Assembly: GCF_031846165.1 (NCBI RefSeq)
Contig: NZ_JAVRIE010000003.1
Coordinates: forward strand, 62,001-126,000
Direction: 5' to 3'
DNA: 64,000 bases
From: Glaciecola blandensis
Lineage (GTDB): Bacteria > Pseudomonadota > Gammaproteobacteria > Enterobacterales > Alteromonadaceae
Shown piece by piece: positions 34,715 to 44,370 of this stretch; within the stretch, counting starts at the first letter, position 1, and each line of letters begins with the position of its first letter. Below the pieces are notes generated by a model that worked only from the letters and a program-made list of their open reading frames with translations, was not told where the DNA came from and did not search any database. The position numbers were made by a program, and so were the translations under genes.

Positions 34715-36016
34715 TTATTGTCCTTTTATTTCAGACAAACCATTGTAGGCAGCAGGTGTGCCATTTTCTGCCAATTCAGCTTCGATGCGAAGGAGTTGAT
34801 TGTACTTAGCAACACGGTCCGAACGACAAAGTGAACCAGTTTTGATTTGACCCGCAGCTGTACCCACTGCTAAGTCAGCAATGGTAGCGTCTTCGGTTTC
34901 GCCTGAACGGTGAGAGATAACAGCCGTGAAGCCTGCATCTTTTGCCATTTTAATCGCAGCCAAGGTTTCGGTTAATGAACCGATTTGGTTGAACTTAATC
35001 AGGATTGAGTTACCCACACCATTTTCAATACCACGAGACAAAATCTTAGTGTTGGTCACAAACAAGTCGTCACCGACTAATTGCACTTTGTCACCTAAGA
35101 TCTTGGTCAAATATGCCCAACCATCCCAGTCACTCTCGTCAAGACCATCTTCGATAGACACGATAGGGTACTCAGAAGCAAGGTTTGCTAGATAGTCACT
35201 GAAGCCATTTGAATCAAATGATTTGCTCTCGCCACTTAATACGTATTGACCGTTCTTGTAAAATTCAGAAGCCGCACAATCAAGCGCCAAGGTCACGTCA
35301 GTACCCATTTTATAGCCTGCGTTTTCAACAGCTTCAACGATGACTGCTAATGCTTCAGCGTTTGAGGTCAAGTTTGGCGCAAAGCCACCTTCATCACCCA
35401 CTGCAGTGTTCAAACCTTTGGCAGACAATACTTTCTTCAAGCTGTGGAATATCTCAGCACCCGTTCTTAATGCTTCAGCGAACGATGGAGCACCAATTGG
35501 CTGTACCATAAATTCTTGGATATCGACGTTGTTGTCGGCATGTTCACCACCGTTGATGATGTTCATCATGGGTACCGGCATGCTGTATTGTCCAGATGTA
35601 CCATTCAAGTTTGCGATATGCGCATATAAAGGTAGTTTTTGGCTGATTGCTTCTGCTTTTGCTACAGCAAGTGACACAGCTAAGATAGCGTTGGCACCCA
35701 ACACTTCTTTATTCTCAGTACCGTCTAAGTCGATCATGACTTGGTCGACGCCCGCTTGGTCTGCAGCATCTTTACCGCTTAGTGCCGGTGCAATCTTATC
35801 GTTAATGGCTGCGACTGCTTTTAATACACCCTTACCTAAATAGCGAGATTTGTCGCCGTCACGTAATTCTAAAGCTTCTCTTGAACCTGTAGATGCACCG
35901 GATGGCGCACATGCGCGGCCCATAGCTCCGCATTCCAAATATACGTCTGCTTCGACTGTTGGATTGCCTCTTGAATCGAGTACTTCGCGACCGACTATGC
36001 GAGTAATATTCGCCAT
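34715..36016 (-). CDS. eno: enolase (phosphopyruvate hydratase)
   Basis: A full-length enolase of 433 residues, converting 2-phosphoglycerate to phosphoenolpyruvate in glycolysis; also a degradosome partner in relatives. It has the N-terminal REVLDSRGNPTVEADV, PVPMMNIINGGEHADN at about residues 149-164, the Mg-binding DDLFVTN region, and VISHRSGETEDATIADLAVG near residue 370. It starts at ATG. It lies 65 bases downstream of pyrG on the same strand, the usual gammaproteobacterial order. Confidence 0.98.
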   Translation of the reverse strand: MANITRIVGREVLDSRGNPTVEADVYLECGAMGRACAPSGASTGSREALELRDGDKSRYLGKGVLKAVAAINDKIAPALSGKDAADQAGVDQVMIDLDGTENKEVLGANAILAVSLAVAKAEAISQKLPLYAHIANLNGTSGQYSMPVPMMNIINGGEHADNNVDIQEFMVQPIGAPSFAEALRTGAEIFHSLKKVLSAKGLNTAVGDEGGFAPNLTSNAEALAVIVEAVENAGYKMGTDVTLALDCAASEFYKNGQYVLSGESKSFDSNGFSDYLANLASEYPIVSIEDGLDESDWDGWAYLTKILGDKVQLVGDDLFVTNTKILSRGIENGVGNSILIKFNQIGSLTETLAAIKMAKDAGFTAVISHRSGETEDATIADLAVGTAAGQIKTGSLCRSDRVAKYNQLLRIEAELAENGTPAAYNGLSEIKGQ

Positions 36017-36081
36017 TGTTGTTCCTTTTTACTTGTAGTTTACTTGTTCATTAATGTGTCGCAGTCACTGTATTACGATGA

Positions 36082-37710
36082 CTACTTTTCTCTAGAGTAT
36101 GTTCCTGCAGCTGCAACAAAGCCCTCAAATAAAGGGTGGCCGTCGCGCGGCGTAGAATTAAACTCTGGGTGAAATTGACCCGCTACAAACCAAGGATGAT
36201 CTTCTAGCTCTATTACTTCAACCAATGCTTTATCGGTAGATAAACCACTGACCTTCAGTCCGGCCTGTTCTATTTGATCACGTAGGTTGTTGTTCACTTC
36301 ATAACGGTGACGATGGCGCTCATGTATTTCAGTGCTGCCATACATCGTAGCTACTTTGCTGCCTTCTTGGAGGTGACATAGTTGGCTACCCAAACGCATA
36401 GTACCACCTAAATCAGTAGAAAGATCTCGGATCTCTTTGCTACCGTCAGCTTCCAGCCATTCGGTGATCAAGCCAACAACTGGGAAAGGAGTTTCAGGAT
36501 CAAACTCAGTGCTGTGGGCACCTTCCATACCAGCGACATTTCGAGCGAACTCGATGTAGGCGACTTGCATGCCTAGGCAAATACCCAAATAAGGAACGTC
36601 ATTTTCACGCGCATATTTTGCAGCAGCAATTTTGCCTTCAATACCGCGTTCACCAAAACCACCAGGCACCAAAATAGCATCCAGGTCTTGCAGAATATGA
36701 ATGCCTTTACTCTCAACATCTTGAGAATCGATATATTTGATATTCACTGTGAGTCGGTTTTTCAAACCAGCATGTTTAAGCGCTTCGTTAACTGATTTGT
36801 ATGCGTCGGGCAGTTCGACATATTTTCCAACCATGCCGATATTGACTTCACCAGTAGGATTGGATTCAGCGTAAAGTACTTGCTCCCACTCTTTTAGGTC
36901 AGCTTCAGGACAGTCATAGCCAAAGCGTTTGACGACTAGTTCGTCCATACCTTGTGCTTTCAGAGCGGCTGGAATTTTGTAGATACTGTCAGCATCGCGC
37001 AAAGAAATTACCGCTTTTTCATTCACATTGGTGAACAAGGCAATTTTAGCTCGTTCATTATTCGGTAGTGGTACTTCAGAACGACAAACCAAAATATCAG
37101 GTTGAATACCCACTGAGCGCAACTCTTTCACCGAGTGCTGAGTTGGTTTGGTTTTAGTTTCGCCAGAAGCAGCGAGGAAAGGCACTAAGGTTAGGTGCAT
37201 GAACATCGCATGCTCGCGACCCACTTCTGTGCCTAATTGACGAATCGCTTCGATAAATGGTTGTGATTCAATATCGCCGACTGTGCCGCCGACTTCAACG
37301 ATAGCAACATCGTTACCTTCAGCGCCCGCTATTACGCGTCGCTTAATTTCATTCGTGATATGCGGAATAACCTGGATTGTTGCTCCAAGGTAATCGCCGC
37401 GACGCTCACGTTTAAGCACTTCTTCATACACGCGACCAGTGGTGAAGTTATTGCGCTTGCTCATGCGGGTGCGAATAAAGCGTTCGTAGTGACCCAAGTC
37501 GAGATCGGTTTCTGCGCCATCATCAGTCACGAAAACTTCACCATGTTGAATTGGACTCATTGTGCCAGGGTCAACGTTAATGTAAGGGTCGAGTTTAAGC
37601 ATGGTGACCTTAAGGCCGCGAGCTTCAAGGATGGCGGCTAAGGATGCTGCTGCAATACCTTTACCTAATGATGAAACAACACCACCGGTGACGAAAATAT
37701 AGTTTGTCAT
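36082..37710 (-). CDS. pyrG: CTP synthase
   Basis: Cytoplasmic CTP synthase, 542 residues, making CTP from UTP with glutamine. The amidoligase domain starts TNYIFVTGGVVSSLGKG, and the C-terminal glutaminase domain has the catalytic Cys in LGICLGMQ and His/Glu in GQFHPEF. I begin it at the ATG at 37710; a frame open to 37758 would add 16 residues unlike the family. It sits directly upstream of eno. All catalytic regions seem intact. Confidence 0.97.
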   Translation of the reverse strand: MTNYIFVTGGVVSSLGKGIAAASLAAILEARGLKVTMLKLDPYINVDPGTMSPIQHGEVFVTDDGAETDLDLGHYERFIRTRMSKRNNFTTGRVYEEVLKRERRGDYLGATIQVIPHITNEIKRRVIAGAEGNDVAIVEVGGTVGDIESQPFIEAIRQLGTEVGREHAMFMHLTLVPFLAASGETKTKPTQHSVKELRSVGIQPDILVCRSEVPLPNNERAKIALFTNVNEKAVISLRDADSIYKIPAALKAQGMDELVVKRFGYDCPEADLKEWEQVLYAESNPTGEVNIGMVGKYVELPDAYKSVNEALKHAGLKNRLTVNIKYIDSQDVESKGIHILQDLDAILVPGGFGERGIEGKIAAAKYARENDVPYLGICLGMQVAYIEFARNVAGMEGAHSTEFDPETPFPVVGLITEWLEADGSKEIRDLSTDLGGTMRLGSQLCHLQEGSKVATMYGSTEIHERHRHRYEVNNNLRDQIEQAGLKVSGLSTDKALVEVIELEDHPWFVAGQFHPEFNSTPRDGHPLFEGFVAAAGTYSREK

Positions 37711-37926
37711 GTAAAACCTAAGATACTTGGGTTGAGCTAAACCTGAAAAAAGCACCACATAGTGTTGTGTTTTGAAAGGCTATTAATTTGGTTTACTAGC
37801 ACATTGAACCTGTGCTTCGATGGGCGGATAGTATACTAAAAAAGAGGGGCCGGAGTAAATGAAAATTGTGTTTCATTTGTTGGGATGAAATAGGGTTACT
37901 TACACCAAGCCAATCTTTTTTTGCGG

Positions 37927-40638
37927 CTAATCCTTGCTAATACACTCTTTGCGCCATTGGTACATCAAGGCTAAGGCTTCTCGCGGGCTCAGATCATCAA
38001 TGTCGATAGTCAGCAATTTATGCTCTAGCCAATGTTCCTGTTCGTCAAAACTCATACTGAGTTGTGGTAGTTGAGGGATATCATCTGCGTTGATTTGCTT
38101 GCTTGAAGGGTCGCTTGTTGCACTGTTAAGCGTTTGCGATGTACTTTGCAGTGATGCTTCTTCTAAATTGGACACGTTTGCAGTAAGCGCATCAATTTGC
38201 TCAAGCTCACTTAACTTGTGCTTAGCCGCTTTAATAACCGCTTTCGGCACACCTGCAAGCTTTGCTACTTGAAGGCCATAACTTTTGTTCGCAGCGCCTT
38301 GCTGAACCTGATGCATAAATCGAATCTCATCATTATGTTCAACCGCACTTAAGTGGACATTGCTGATCGTCCCAATTTGCTCAGATAGCGCAGTTAATTC
38401 AAAATAATGCGTGGCAAATAAAGTGAATGCCTGCAAACGTTCAGACAACCATTGAGCACAGGCCCACGCTAAACTTAAGCCATCATAAGTACTGGTGCCG
38501 CGACCAATTTCGTCCATCAGCACCAAGCTATTCTTTGTCGCATTGTTTAGAATATTCGCCGTTTCTGTCATTTCGACCATAAACGTAGAACGCCCGGAAG
38601 CTAAGTCGTCAGCAGCTCCAATTCGCGTGAATATGCGATCGATAGGGCCAATTTCGGCGTCTTGTGCTGGCACGTAGCAGCCAATATAAGCAAGCAGCAC
38701 AATCAAAGCGGTTTGACGCATATAAGTTGATTTACCACCCATGTTTGGTCCGGTGATCATGAGCATACGCGTGCTGTCGTTCATGAAGAGCGGATTGGCA
38801 ATGAATGGAGAAGTCATGACTTCTTCGACAACCAAGTGGCGACCTTCCGAGTAGGAGATTTTATTGTCTTCGACCAAACTTGGCTTGCTTAAATTAAGCG
38901 CGTCGGCTCGTTCTGCAAAGTTCGTTAAGACATCGAGTGTGGCGATTGCTACTGCGCTTTGCATCATATCTGCAAGTGACGGCGCTAAAGTATCGAAAAG
39001 CGAATCGTAGAGTTTCTTCTCTAAGGCTAAGGCTTTACTTTGACTGGTGAGCACTTTGTCTTCGTGCGCCTTCAGCTCTGGAATAATATAGCGCTCGTTA
39101 TTTTTAAGTGTTTGTCTGCGCACATACTCAGCAGGAATTTTATCACTATTAGCGCGGCTAACTTCAATAAAGAAACCGTGTACTTTATTGTAATTGACTT
39201 TTAAGGTGGGAATACCAGTGCGTTCGCGTTCTCGCAACTCGAGTTGCTCTAAAAAGTCAGTTGCTCCTTTAGATAGAGCACGTAACTCGTCTAGTTCTTC
39301 TGAATAACCTTCCGCTATGACGCCGCCATCACGCAGCACAACAGGGGGATTATCAGTAATAGCGCGGTTGAGTAGCTCAGCTGCTTCTGGGTAATGACTG
39401 ATTTGCTCTGAAAAGGTCGTAAAACAAGGTGTGCCATTTTCGCTTACACTACCGGCTAATACGGCGTGACCTAGCCATTGCTGTAATTCTGGAAACACAT
39501 TCAGCGCTTCTTTCAATCGCGAAAAGTCTCTTGGGCGAGCGCTACGCAACGACATTCTTGCGAGTATTCGCTCTATATCACCAATTTGTTTGAGTAAATC
39601 TTGTAACACAGAGTAATCGTGGGCTTGTATATCAGCAATCGTATTTTGACGAAAAACCAGCTCGTGCTTATTGGTGATGGGACGATGCAACCAACGCTGC
39701 AACAATCGACTACCCATGGCTGTGCAGGTATGGTTGAGCACTGCAAATAGCGTGTTCTCTACTTTTCCTGACAAGGTGCGAGTGAGCTCTAAATTTTGCT
39801 GGGTAGCAGCATCCATTAGTACCGCTTCTTCTGCGCGATTCTCACTGATCTTACGAATGTGAGGTAGAGCTGTGCGCTGCGTATCTTGCACATATTGCAA
39901 TACACAACCGGCAGCGCCAATAGCAACCGACTGCGTATTTATGCCAAAGCCATCTAGTGTGCTAGTACCGAATTGACTGTTTAACTTTACGTTTGCTGTT
40001 TCAGCATCAAATTCCCATTGAGGTCGACGGCGTAATCCCTTGAAGTTTTCTATTAGATGGAAAAAAGAGCATTGCTCAGGATACAAAATTTCAGCCGGTT
40101 GAATGCGTTGCATTTCTGCTTGAAAGGCTTCGTCGGTAGCGGCATCAATGATCTGAAAACGTCCACTCGTAACGTCAATATATGCGAGCCCGTATGTGTC
40201 TTTTTCTTTGCAAACAGATAGCAATATTGAGTCTTTGTTTTCTTCTAATAACGCTTCATCAGTAACTGTGCCGGGTGTCACAATGCGCTGCACAGCGCGT
40301 TCCACTGGACCTTTACTAGTAGCAGGGTCGCCAATTTGCTCGCATACCGCGACAGACTCTCCCATTTTAACCAGCTTAGCTAGGTAGTTTTCTGCGGCGT
40401 GGTAGGGAACACCCGCCATAGGAATTGGCTCGCCACCCGATTTTCCTCGAGCAGTTAAAGAGATATTAAGAAGGTTGGCTGCTTTTTTGGCATCATCAAA
40501 AAACAACTCATAAAAGTCGCCCATGCGATAAAACAGCAAGATATCAGGATGGTCAGCTTTAATTTTTAAATACTGAGTCATCATTGGTGTGTTTGCTGGC
40601 GCGCTGCTAGCGCTTTTCTTATTTTTATTTGTTTGCAT
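37927..40638 (-). CDS. mutS: DNA mismatch repair protein MutS
   Basis: Full-length MutS of 903 residues, recognising base mismatches in DNA. The mismatch-contacting Phe-x-Glu is in FYRMGDFYELFF at about residues 40-51; Walker A is GPNMGGKST at about 634-642; and LMDEIGRGTSTYDG gives Walker B and the signature. A Ser/Thr-rich linker (about 805-850) precedes the C-terminal helix-turn-helix. The start gives a Lys/Asn-rich N terminus of about 18 residues before MTQYLKIK, and an internal ATG at that point is an alternative. It is divergent from pncC, with recA beyond, as in many relatives. Confidence 0.97.
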   Translation of the reverse strand: MQTNKNKKSASSAPANTPMMTQYLKIKADHPDILLFYRMGDFYELFFDDAKKAANLLNISLTARGKSGGEPIPMAGVPYHAAENYLAKLVKMGESVAVCEQIGDPATSKGPVERAVQRIVTPGTVTDEALLEENKDSILLSVCKEKDTYGLAYIDVTSGRFQIIDAATDEAFQAEMQRIQPAEILYPEQCSFFHLIENFKGLRRRPQWEFDAETANVKLNSQFGTSTLDGFGINTQSVAIGAAGCVLQYVQDTQRTALPHIRKISENRAEEAVLMDAATQQNLELTRTLSGKVENTLFAVLNHTCTAMGSRLLQRWLHRPITNKHELVFRQNTIADIQAHDYSVLQDLLKQIGDIERILARMSLRSARPRDFSRLKEALNVFPELQQWLGHAVLAGSVSENGTPCFTTFSEQISHYPEAAELLNRAITDNPPVVLRDGGVIAEGYSEELDELRALSKGATDFLEQLELRERERTGIPTLKVNYNKVHGFFIEVSRANSDKIPAEYVRRQTLKNNERYIIPELKAHEDKVLTSQSKALALEKKLYDSLFDTLAPSLADMMQSAVAIATLDVLTNFAERADALNLSKPSLVEDNKISYSEGRHLVVEEVMTSPFIANPLFMNDSTRMLMITGPNMGGKSTYMRQTALIVLLAYIGCYVPAQDAEIGPIDRIFTRIGAADDLASGRSTFMVEMTETANILNNATKNSLVLMDEIGRGTSTYDGLSLAWACAQWLSERLQAFTLFATHYFELTALSEQIGTISNVHLSAVEHNDEIRFMHQVQQGAANKSYGLQVAKLAGVPKAVIKAAKHKLSELEQIDALTANVSNLEEASLQSTSQTLNSATSDPSSKQINADDIPQLPQLSMSFDEQEHWLEHKLLTIDIDDLSPREALALMYQWRKECISKD

Positions 40639-40742
40639 GTAGAGTCAACACAGCCTGATTGAATTTTTTATTGTCGCGACAAGTTCATGTCTTTAGTATA
40701 GGGCGCTATTGTAATGAAAACCGAGCGGATATAAACAGTACT

Positions 40743-41243
40743 TTGCAAAACTTCAAAACAAAAAATATTCAACACTTGGCAGTTAAGCTTGGCGAGCAAC
40801 TTTTTCACCAAAATGAAAAGGTAGCGACAGTAGAATCCTGTACCGGCGGTGGCGTTGCTTTCGCTATTACTGAAGTGGCTGGTTCCTCACAATGGTTTGA
40901 GAAATCGTGGGTGACTTATTCGAATCAAGCGAAACATGAAGAAGTGGGTGTTAGCTTAAGTACCTTAAATGAATTCGGTGCAGTGAGTTCAGAGGTTGTC
41001 TGTGAAATGGCCCAAGGCGGCTTACAGAAGAGTAAGGCAGATTATTGCGTTGCGATTAGCGGAATCGCAGGTCCTGGCGGCGGTAGTAAGCAGAAGCCGG
41101 TGGGTTTAGTTTGGTTTGCCATAGCAACACAACACCATACGGCGAGCTTTTCTCGCTGTTTTAATGGCGACCGTCAAGAAGTCAGAGAGCAAGCCATTAG
41201 CCTTTCTTTACAAGAACTGATCGACAGTTCACTTTCAGCGTAA
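40743..41243 (+). CDS. pncC: nicotinamide-nucleotide amidohydrolase (CinA C-terminal domain)
   Basis: A PncC/CinA C-terminal domain protein that deamidates nicotinamide mononucleotide in NAD recycling. ATVESCTGGGVAFA holds the expected catalytic Ser, and ISGIAGPGGGSKQKPVGLVWF the conserved loop. The frame is open from a TTG at 40659, but a TTG at 40743 gives 166 residues, close to the 165 of the E. coli enzyme; no start has a strong ribosome site. The mutS-cinA-recA order supports the call. The N-terminal molybdopterin-like domain of full CinA is absent. Confidence 0.88.
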   Translation: MQNFKTKNIQHLAVKLGEQLFHQNEKVATVESCTGGGVAFAITEVAGSSQWFEKSWVTYSNQAKHEEVGVSLSTLNEFGAVSSEVVCEMAQGGLQKSKADYCVAISGIAGPGGGSKQKPVGLVWFAIATQHHTASFSRCFNGDRQEVREQAISLSLQELIDSSLSA

Positions 41244-41407
41244 TTAACAAGATATTATAATACTCTTCGTTGCGGTAACTGAGCATTCTATACAGTACTT
41301 TTGTTGATTGTGCCGGGCCTATGAACTTAACTTCGTTTAAGAATCATAAGCCCAAAAACAAAAAATCTATTGTTTTCATAAACATAAAAATATTTTTAAA
41401 TACAGTA

Positions 41408-41435
41408 TTGCAACTGTATGGTTATACAGTATACT
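41408..41435 (+). promoter_or_regulatory. recA promoter with LexA (SOS) box in its spacer
   Basis: -35 TTGCAA (41408-41413) and -10 TATACT (41430-41435) are 16 bases apart, and the spacer is exactly CTGTATGGTTATACAG, a perfect CTGT-N8-ACAG LexA site (41414-41429). LexA bound here would block RNA polymerase directly. Transcription should start near 41442. Confidence 0.9.
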
Positions 41436-41732
41436 TGCGATATAAATGATTAGGTGTGTTGATTTGTCTCTACCACTTTATCGTTGAAAATCATGAAAAA
41501 GCGGCCAAAAACAGGCTGTGTTGTGAATGAAACGATAAGCGGTGAGGATTTGGCAAGACATTAACTAAGAGCTTACACAAAAGCTTACCCAAAAGCGTAA
41601 TAGCGCAGCAAGCAAAAAGCATTGTTGCAACAAAACGAAAAGCATACAGGAGTGCATGTCATGTTAAAAAAATCGGCCCCGAAGGCAGAAAAAACAAGCC
41701 CAGCGAGAAGAACCGGTAAAGAGGACAAAAAC
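41436..41732 (+). other. long recA leader region
   Basis: The predicted transcript carries about 220-290 bases before recA, depending on the start. The leader holds TTATCGTT (41478-41485) and its inverse AACGATAA (41531-41538), able to pair over a 45-base loop. A 23-codon ORF (41493-41564, MKKRPKTG...) lies inside, without a strong ribosome site. The stretch 41244-41407 shows nothing I can name. Confidence 0.4.
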
Positions 41733-42773
41733 GTGAATGAGAATAAAAGCCGCGCATTAGATGCTGCTCTTGGTCAAATTGAGAAGCAGTTTGGTAAAGG
41801 CGCAATCATGCGTCTTGGTGACAACCAAGCGATGGATATCGAAGCCATTTCTACAGGTTCACTAAGTATCGATATTGCCTTAGGCATAGGCGGTTTACCT
41901 TGTGGTCGTGTGGTTGAAATTTACGGACCAGAATCATCAGGTAAAACAACACTGACTTTACAAGTTATTGCGGAAGCACAAAAGAAAGGCAAAACGTGTG
42001 CCTTCGTCGATGCCGAGCACGCTTTGGATCCTGTGTATGCTGAAAAGCTAGGTGTAAACATTGACGAGCTTTTAGTCTCTCAACCGGATACTGGTGAGCA
42101 AGCACTTGAAATTTGCGACATGCTTGTACGTTCAAACGCGGTTGACGTGGTGATTGTTGACTCGGTTGCCGCTCTCACGCCAAAAGCCGAAATTGAAGGT
42201 GACATGGGTGACTCACATGTTGGTTTGCAAGCTCGACTAATGTCTCAAGCCCTGCGTAAGCTAACGGCGAATATCAAGCGTTCAAATACGCTATGTATTT
42301 TCATCAACCAAATTCGTATGAAGATTGGCGTAATGTTTGGTAACCCTGAAACCACTACAGGTGGTAACGCCTTAAAATTCTACTCATCTGTTCGTCTTGA
42401 TATCCGTCGTATTGGCGCTATTAAAGATGGTGACGAAGTCGTGGGCAACGAAACGCGCGTAAAAGTGGTGAAAAACAAAGTCGCGCCTCCGTTCAAACAA
42501 GCTGAATTCCAAATCATGTACGGCGCAGGTATTTCTAAGGAAGCTGAATTGATTGATTTGGGCGTGAAGCTTAAATATGTCGAGAAAGCGGGCGCTTGGT
42601 ATAGCTACAACGGCGAGCGAATTGGTCAAGGTAAAGCAAACGTTGTTAAGTACCTTAAAGAGCATGTTGATATGGCAAATGAAATTGAAGGTCGCATTCG
42701 CGCAGAGCTTCTATTGCCAAAAACCAAGAAAGAAGACGACGTGGCCGCTGAACCTGCTGCAGAAGTCGAATAA
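41733..42773 (+). CDS. recA: recombinase RecA
   Basis: RecA, the ATP-dependent strand-exchange and SOS coprotease. From the GTG at 41733 it is 346 residues, close to the 353 of E. coli; Walker A is GPESSGKT at residues 65-72, and the FINQIRMKIGVMFGNPETTTGGNALKFYSS loop is intact. An ATG at 41661, with an equally good AGGAG site, would add 24 Lys-rich residues. The C terminus is acidic (EDDVAAEPAAEVE), as expected. The promoter contains a LexA box, and a terminator follows at 42865. Confidence 0.97.
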   Translation: MNENKSRALDAALGQIEKQFGKGAIMRLGDNQAMDIEAISTGSLSIDIALGIGGLPCGRVVEIYGPESSGKTTLTLQVIAEAQKKGKTCAFVDAEHALDPVYAEKLGVNIDELLVSQPDTGEQALEICDMLVRSNAVDVVIVDSVAALTPKAEIEGDMGDSHVGLQARLMSQALRKLTANIKRSNTLCIFINQIRMKIGVMFGNPETTTGGNALKFYSSVRLDIRRIGAIKDGDEVVGNETRVKVVKNKVAPPFKQAEFQIMYGAGISKEAELIDLGVKLKYVEKAGAWYSYNGERIGQGKANVVKYLKEHVDMANEIEGRIRAELLLPKTKKEDDVAAEPAAEVE

Positions 42774-42864
42774 AAAAGCGAATATTTACACCTCTCCAAA
42801 TAGAGCATCTTTTTAGGTGCTCAACACATTAGCGTTGCATGGAGCAATCCCGCAACCCCCTTCG

Positions 42865-42892
42865 ATGGCTGACTTTGTTCAGCCATTTTTTT
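42865..42892 (+). terminator. rho-independent terminator of recA
   Basis: ATGGCTGA-CTTTGT-TCAGCCAT followed by a run of T: an 8-bp perfect stem, 6-base loop and T-tract, about 90 bases past the recA stop. Confidence 0.88.
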
Positions 42893-42908
42893 ATTCGCAG
42901 ATTAAGCC

Positions 42909-43253
42909 TTATTTTATTGCGTGCGCAATATACTTTTTGGTTTCATTCAATTTTTCTGGCTTGTTAAATATAGGCGCAACAAATCGCGGCGGAACAAAGT
43001 AGCCTTTATCAATTAAACGGCGTATTTGTGGAAGGTAAGATATCGACGTTTTACCACAAAATAACAGATTGAAGTTGGGCTCGTTTTCGTAAGCGTTTAG
43101 CATCTTATGAAAGCCTTGTAAGTAGAGGTAGTCTTTCACAAAACCACCCCCTCGAAAGATCCTTGCTGTTATCGTAAAGGCAAGATCGTTGCTAGCGGCA
43201 TACTCATCTTTCAATAAACTGAATGTTTGTTTGAAACTGTGTTCTTTTATCAT
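42909..43253 (-). pseudogene. C-terminal remnant of a DUF1704 (QEGLA motif) family gene
   Basis: A 114-residue frame. ARIFRGGGFVKDYLYLQGFHKM, then LLFCGKTSISYLPQIRRLIDKGYFVPPRFVAPIF, resembles the last quarter of the flavohemoglobin expression-modulating QEGLA (DUF1704) family, whose members are usually over 400 residues. Immediately upstream in frame is a TAA stop, and the rest of the family is not found between here and 44260. So it looks like a deletion remnant kept beside recA, although a short expressed protein cannot be excluded. Family call from memory. Confidence 0.5.
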
Positions 43254-43442
43254 TGATTGAACTGCAATTACGCCTTAGTCGAGCGTTTTTGAGAACTTTA
43301 TATGTGGGGAATGGAAAAATGTTATTGTTAAAAGTAGACCAAAAGTAAGAGTTCATTTGGAGATTTAAACTAGATAAATAAACTACACTGGCGGCGTTTG
43401 TGAATGCTATTCGTTAAGCTACCCTTTTGTATTCGCAATATA

Positions 43443-43471
43443 AAAAGCCGAGGTTATAAACCTCGGCTTTT
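43443..43471 (-). terminator. rho-independent terminator of the PEP-CTERM gene
   Basis: AAAAGCCGAGGTT-ATA-AACCTCGGCTTTT, a 13-bp perfect stem with a 3-base loop, 25 bases past the stop codon of the PEP-CTERM gene; the T-run is on the minus strand. Being nearly symmetrical, it could work in both directions. Confidence 0.88.
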
Positions 43472-43495
43472 CAATACATGCAATTAGGTTGCAAA

Positions 43496-44260
43496 TTATT
43501 TTGTTTTGCGACGCGTAAATGCTAGACCTGCTAATCCAACAGCTAAAATCGCTAGAGGTGTAGGTTCTGGCACTGGTACGAATGATTCTACCATTACTAC
43601 CATGTCGGTGTAATCACGATCAGCACCGTCAAATCTAAGGTCTTCCCATGCCAATATAAAGTTATTGCTTGAAAATAAACCATATAGGCCGTCATTGTCT
43701 GGGTCTAGTCTATCAACATCGTTACCTTGGAACGAAACTAAATGATCGTCATCGATCCCGTCATTGTTATAATCGCCATTCAATGCTGATTGCGAGTAGA
43801 AGGTGTTGTTCTGCTGGGTAGTCAGGTAAAAACCGAAGTTTTGGTCACCACCAAAGTCAGCCGTAGTTTGGCTCAAAAAGAAACCGTTTGAGTCAAACAT
43901 AGTTGCTAAGAAAGTGTTACCTACTTGTCTCAACGTCGTAGAGAAACCAGTCGATGCAGGACCTGTAAAAAGTTCAAGAGTTGAACTGCTATTCAGGTCG
44001 TAAATGCCGAAAGTTGTAGTACTTGCAAACCCAGCTAACTCAAAAGCAAGTACAGTGTTAGCTTGACTTACAGAATCGATTTGCCACATTTCATCAGGGT
44101 TGTACTGTTGATTTTCGTCATTAACGTTAATGTCTAACTGGCCATCTAGGGTTAGATTGTCTAATCCATTTTGAAGGGCACCAGTTAACACTGGAGTTGC
44201 GTTTACTAGTGCTGTAGCTGACAACAAGCTAGCTGCTAGTAAAAGTTTTTTGAGGTTCAT
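43496..44260 (-). CDS. PEP-CTERM sorting-domain protein with DUF4114-like domain
   Basis: A 254-residue exported protein. The signal peptide is at residues 1-21 (MNLKKLLLAASLLSATALVNA). DNDGLYG and the block AWEDLRFDGADRDYTDMVVMVE (about 203-224) match a calcium-type DUF4114 domain. The C terminus has VPEP at 230-233, a hydrophobic span and a basic end (RRKTK), a textbook PEP-CTERM signal that exosortase would cleave. It is preceded by a good sigma-54 promoter and followed by a terminator, so it is a single-gene unit. It is likely to be displayed on the surface or bound in the exopolysaccharide matrix. Confidence 0.9.
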   Translation of the reverse strand: MNLKKLLLAASLLSATALVNATPVLTGALQNGLDNLTLDGQLDINVNDENQQYNPDEMWQIDSVSQANTVLAFELAGFASTTTFGIYDLNSSSTLELFTGPASTGFSTTLRQVGNTFLATMFDSNGFFLSQTTADFGGDQNFGFYLTTQQNNTFYSQSALNGDYNNDGIDDDHLVSFQGNDVDRLDPDNDGLYGLFSSNNFILAWEDLRFDGADRDYTDMVVMVESFVPVPEPTPLAILAVGLAGLAFTRRKTK

Positions 44261-44370
44261 GATTTATCCTTTTTATCAGTTTCAATTGTTGCAGTTAGCT
44301 TCTTCATTTTTTATGAGCCGAAACTTTGCATATGACTACAGCAAATGAGTTGAGTAGTCTACGAACTGGT

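Noticed and set aside
35340..35843. 167-codon plus-strand frame inside eno
   Set aside because: Antisense shadow of a highly conserved gene.
37857..37878. AAATGAAA-ATTGTG-TTTCATTT hairpin between pyrG and mutS
   Set aside because: Weak AT-rich stem without a T-run, upstream of pyrG; not convincing as a terminator of mutS.
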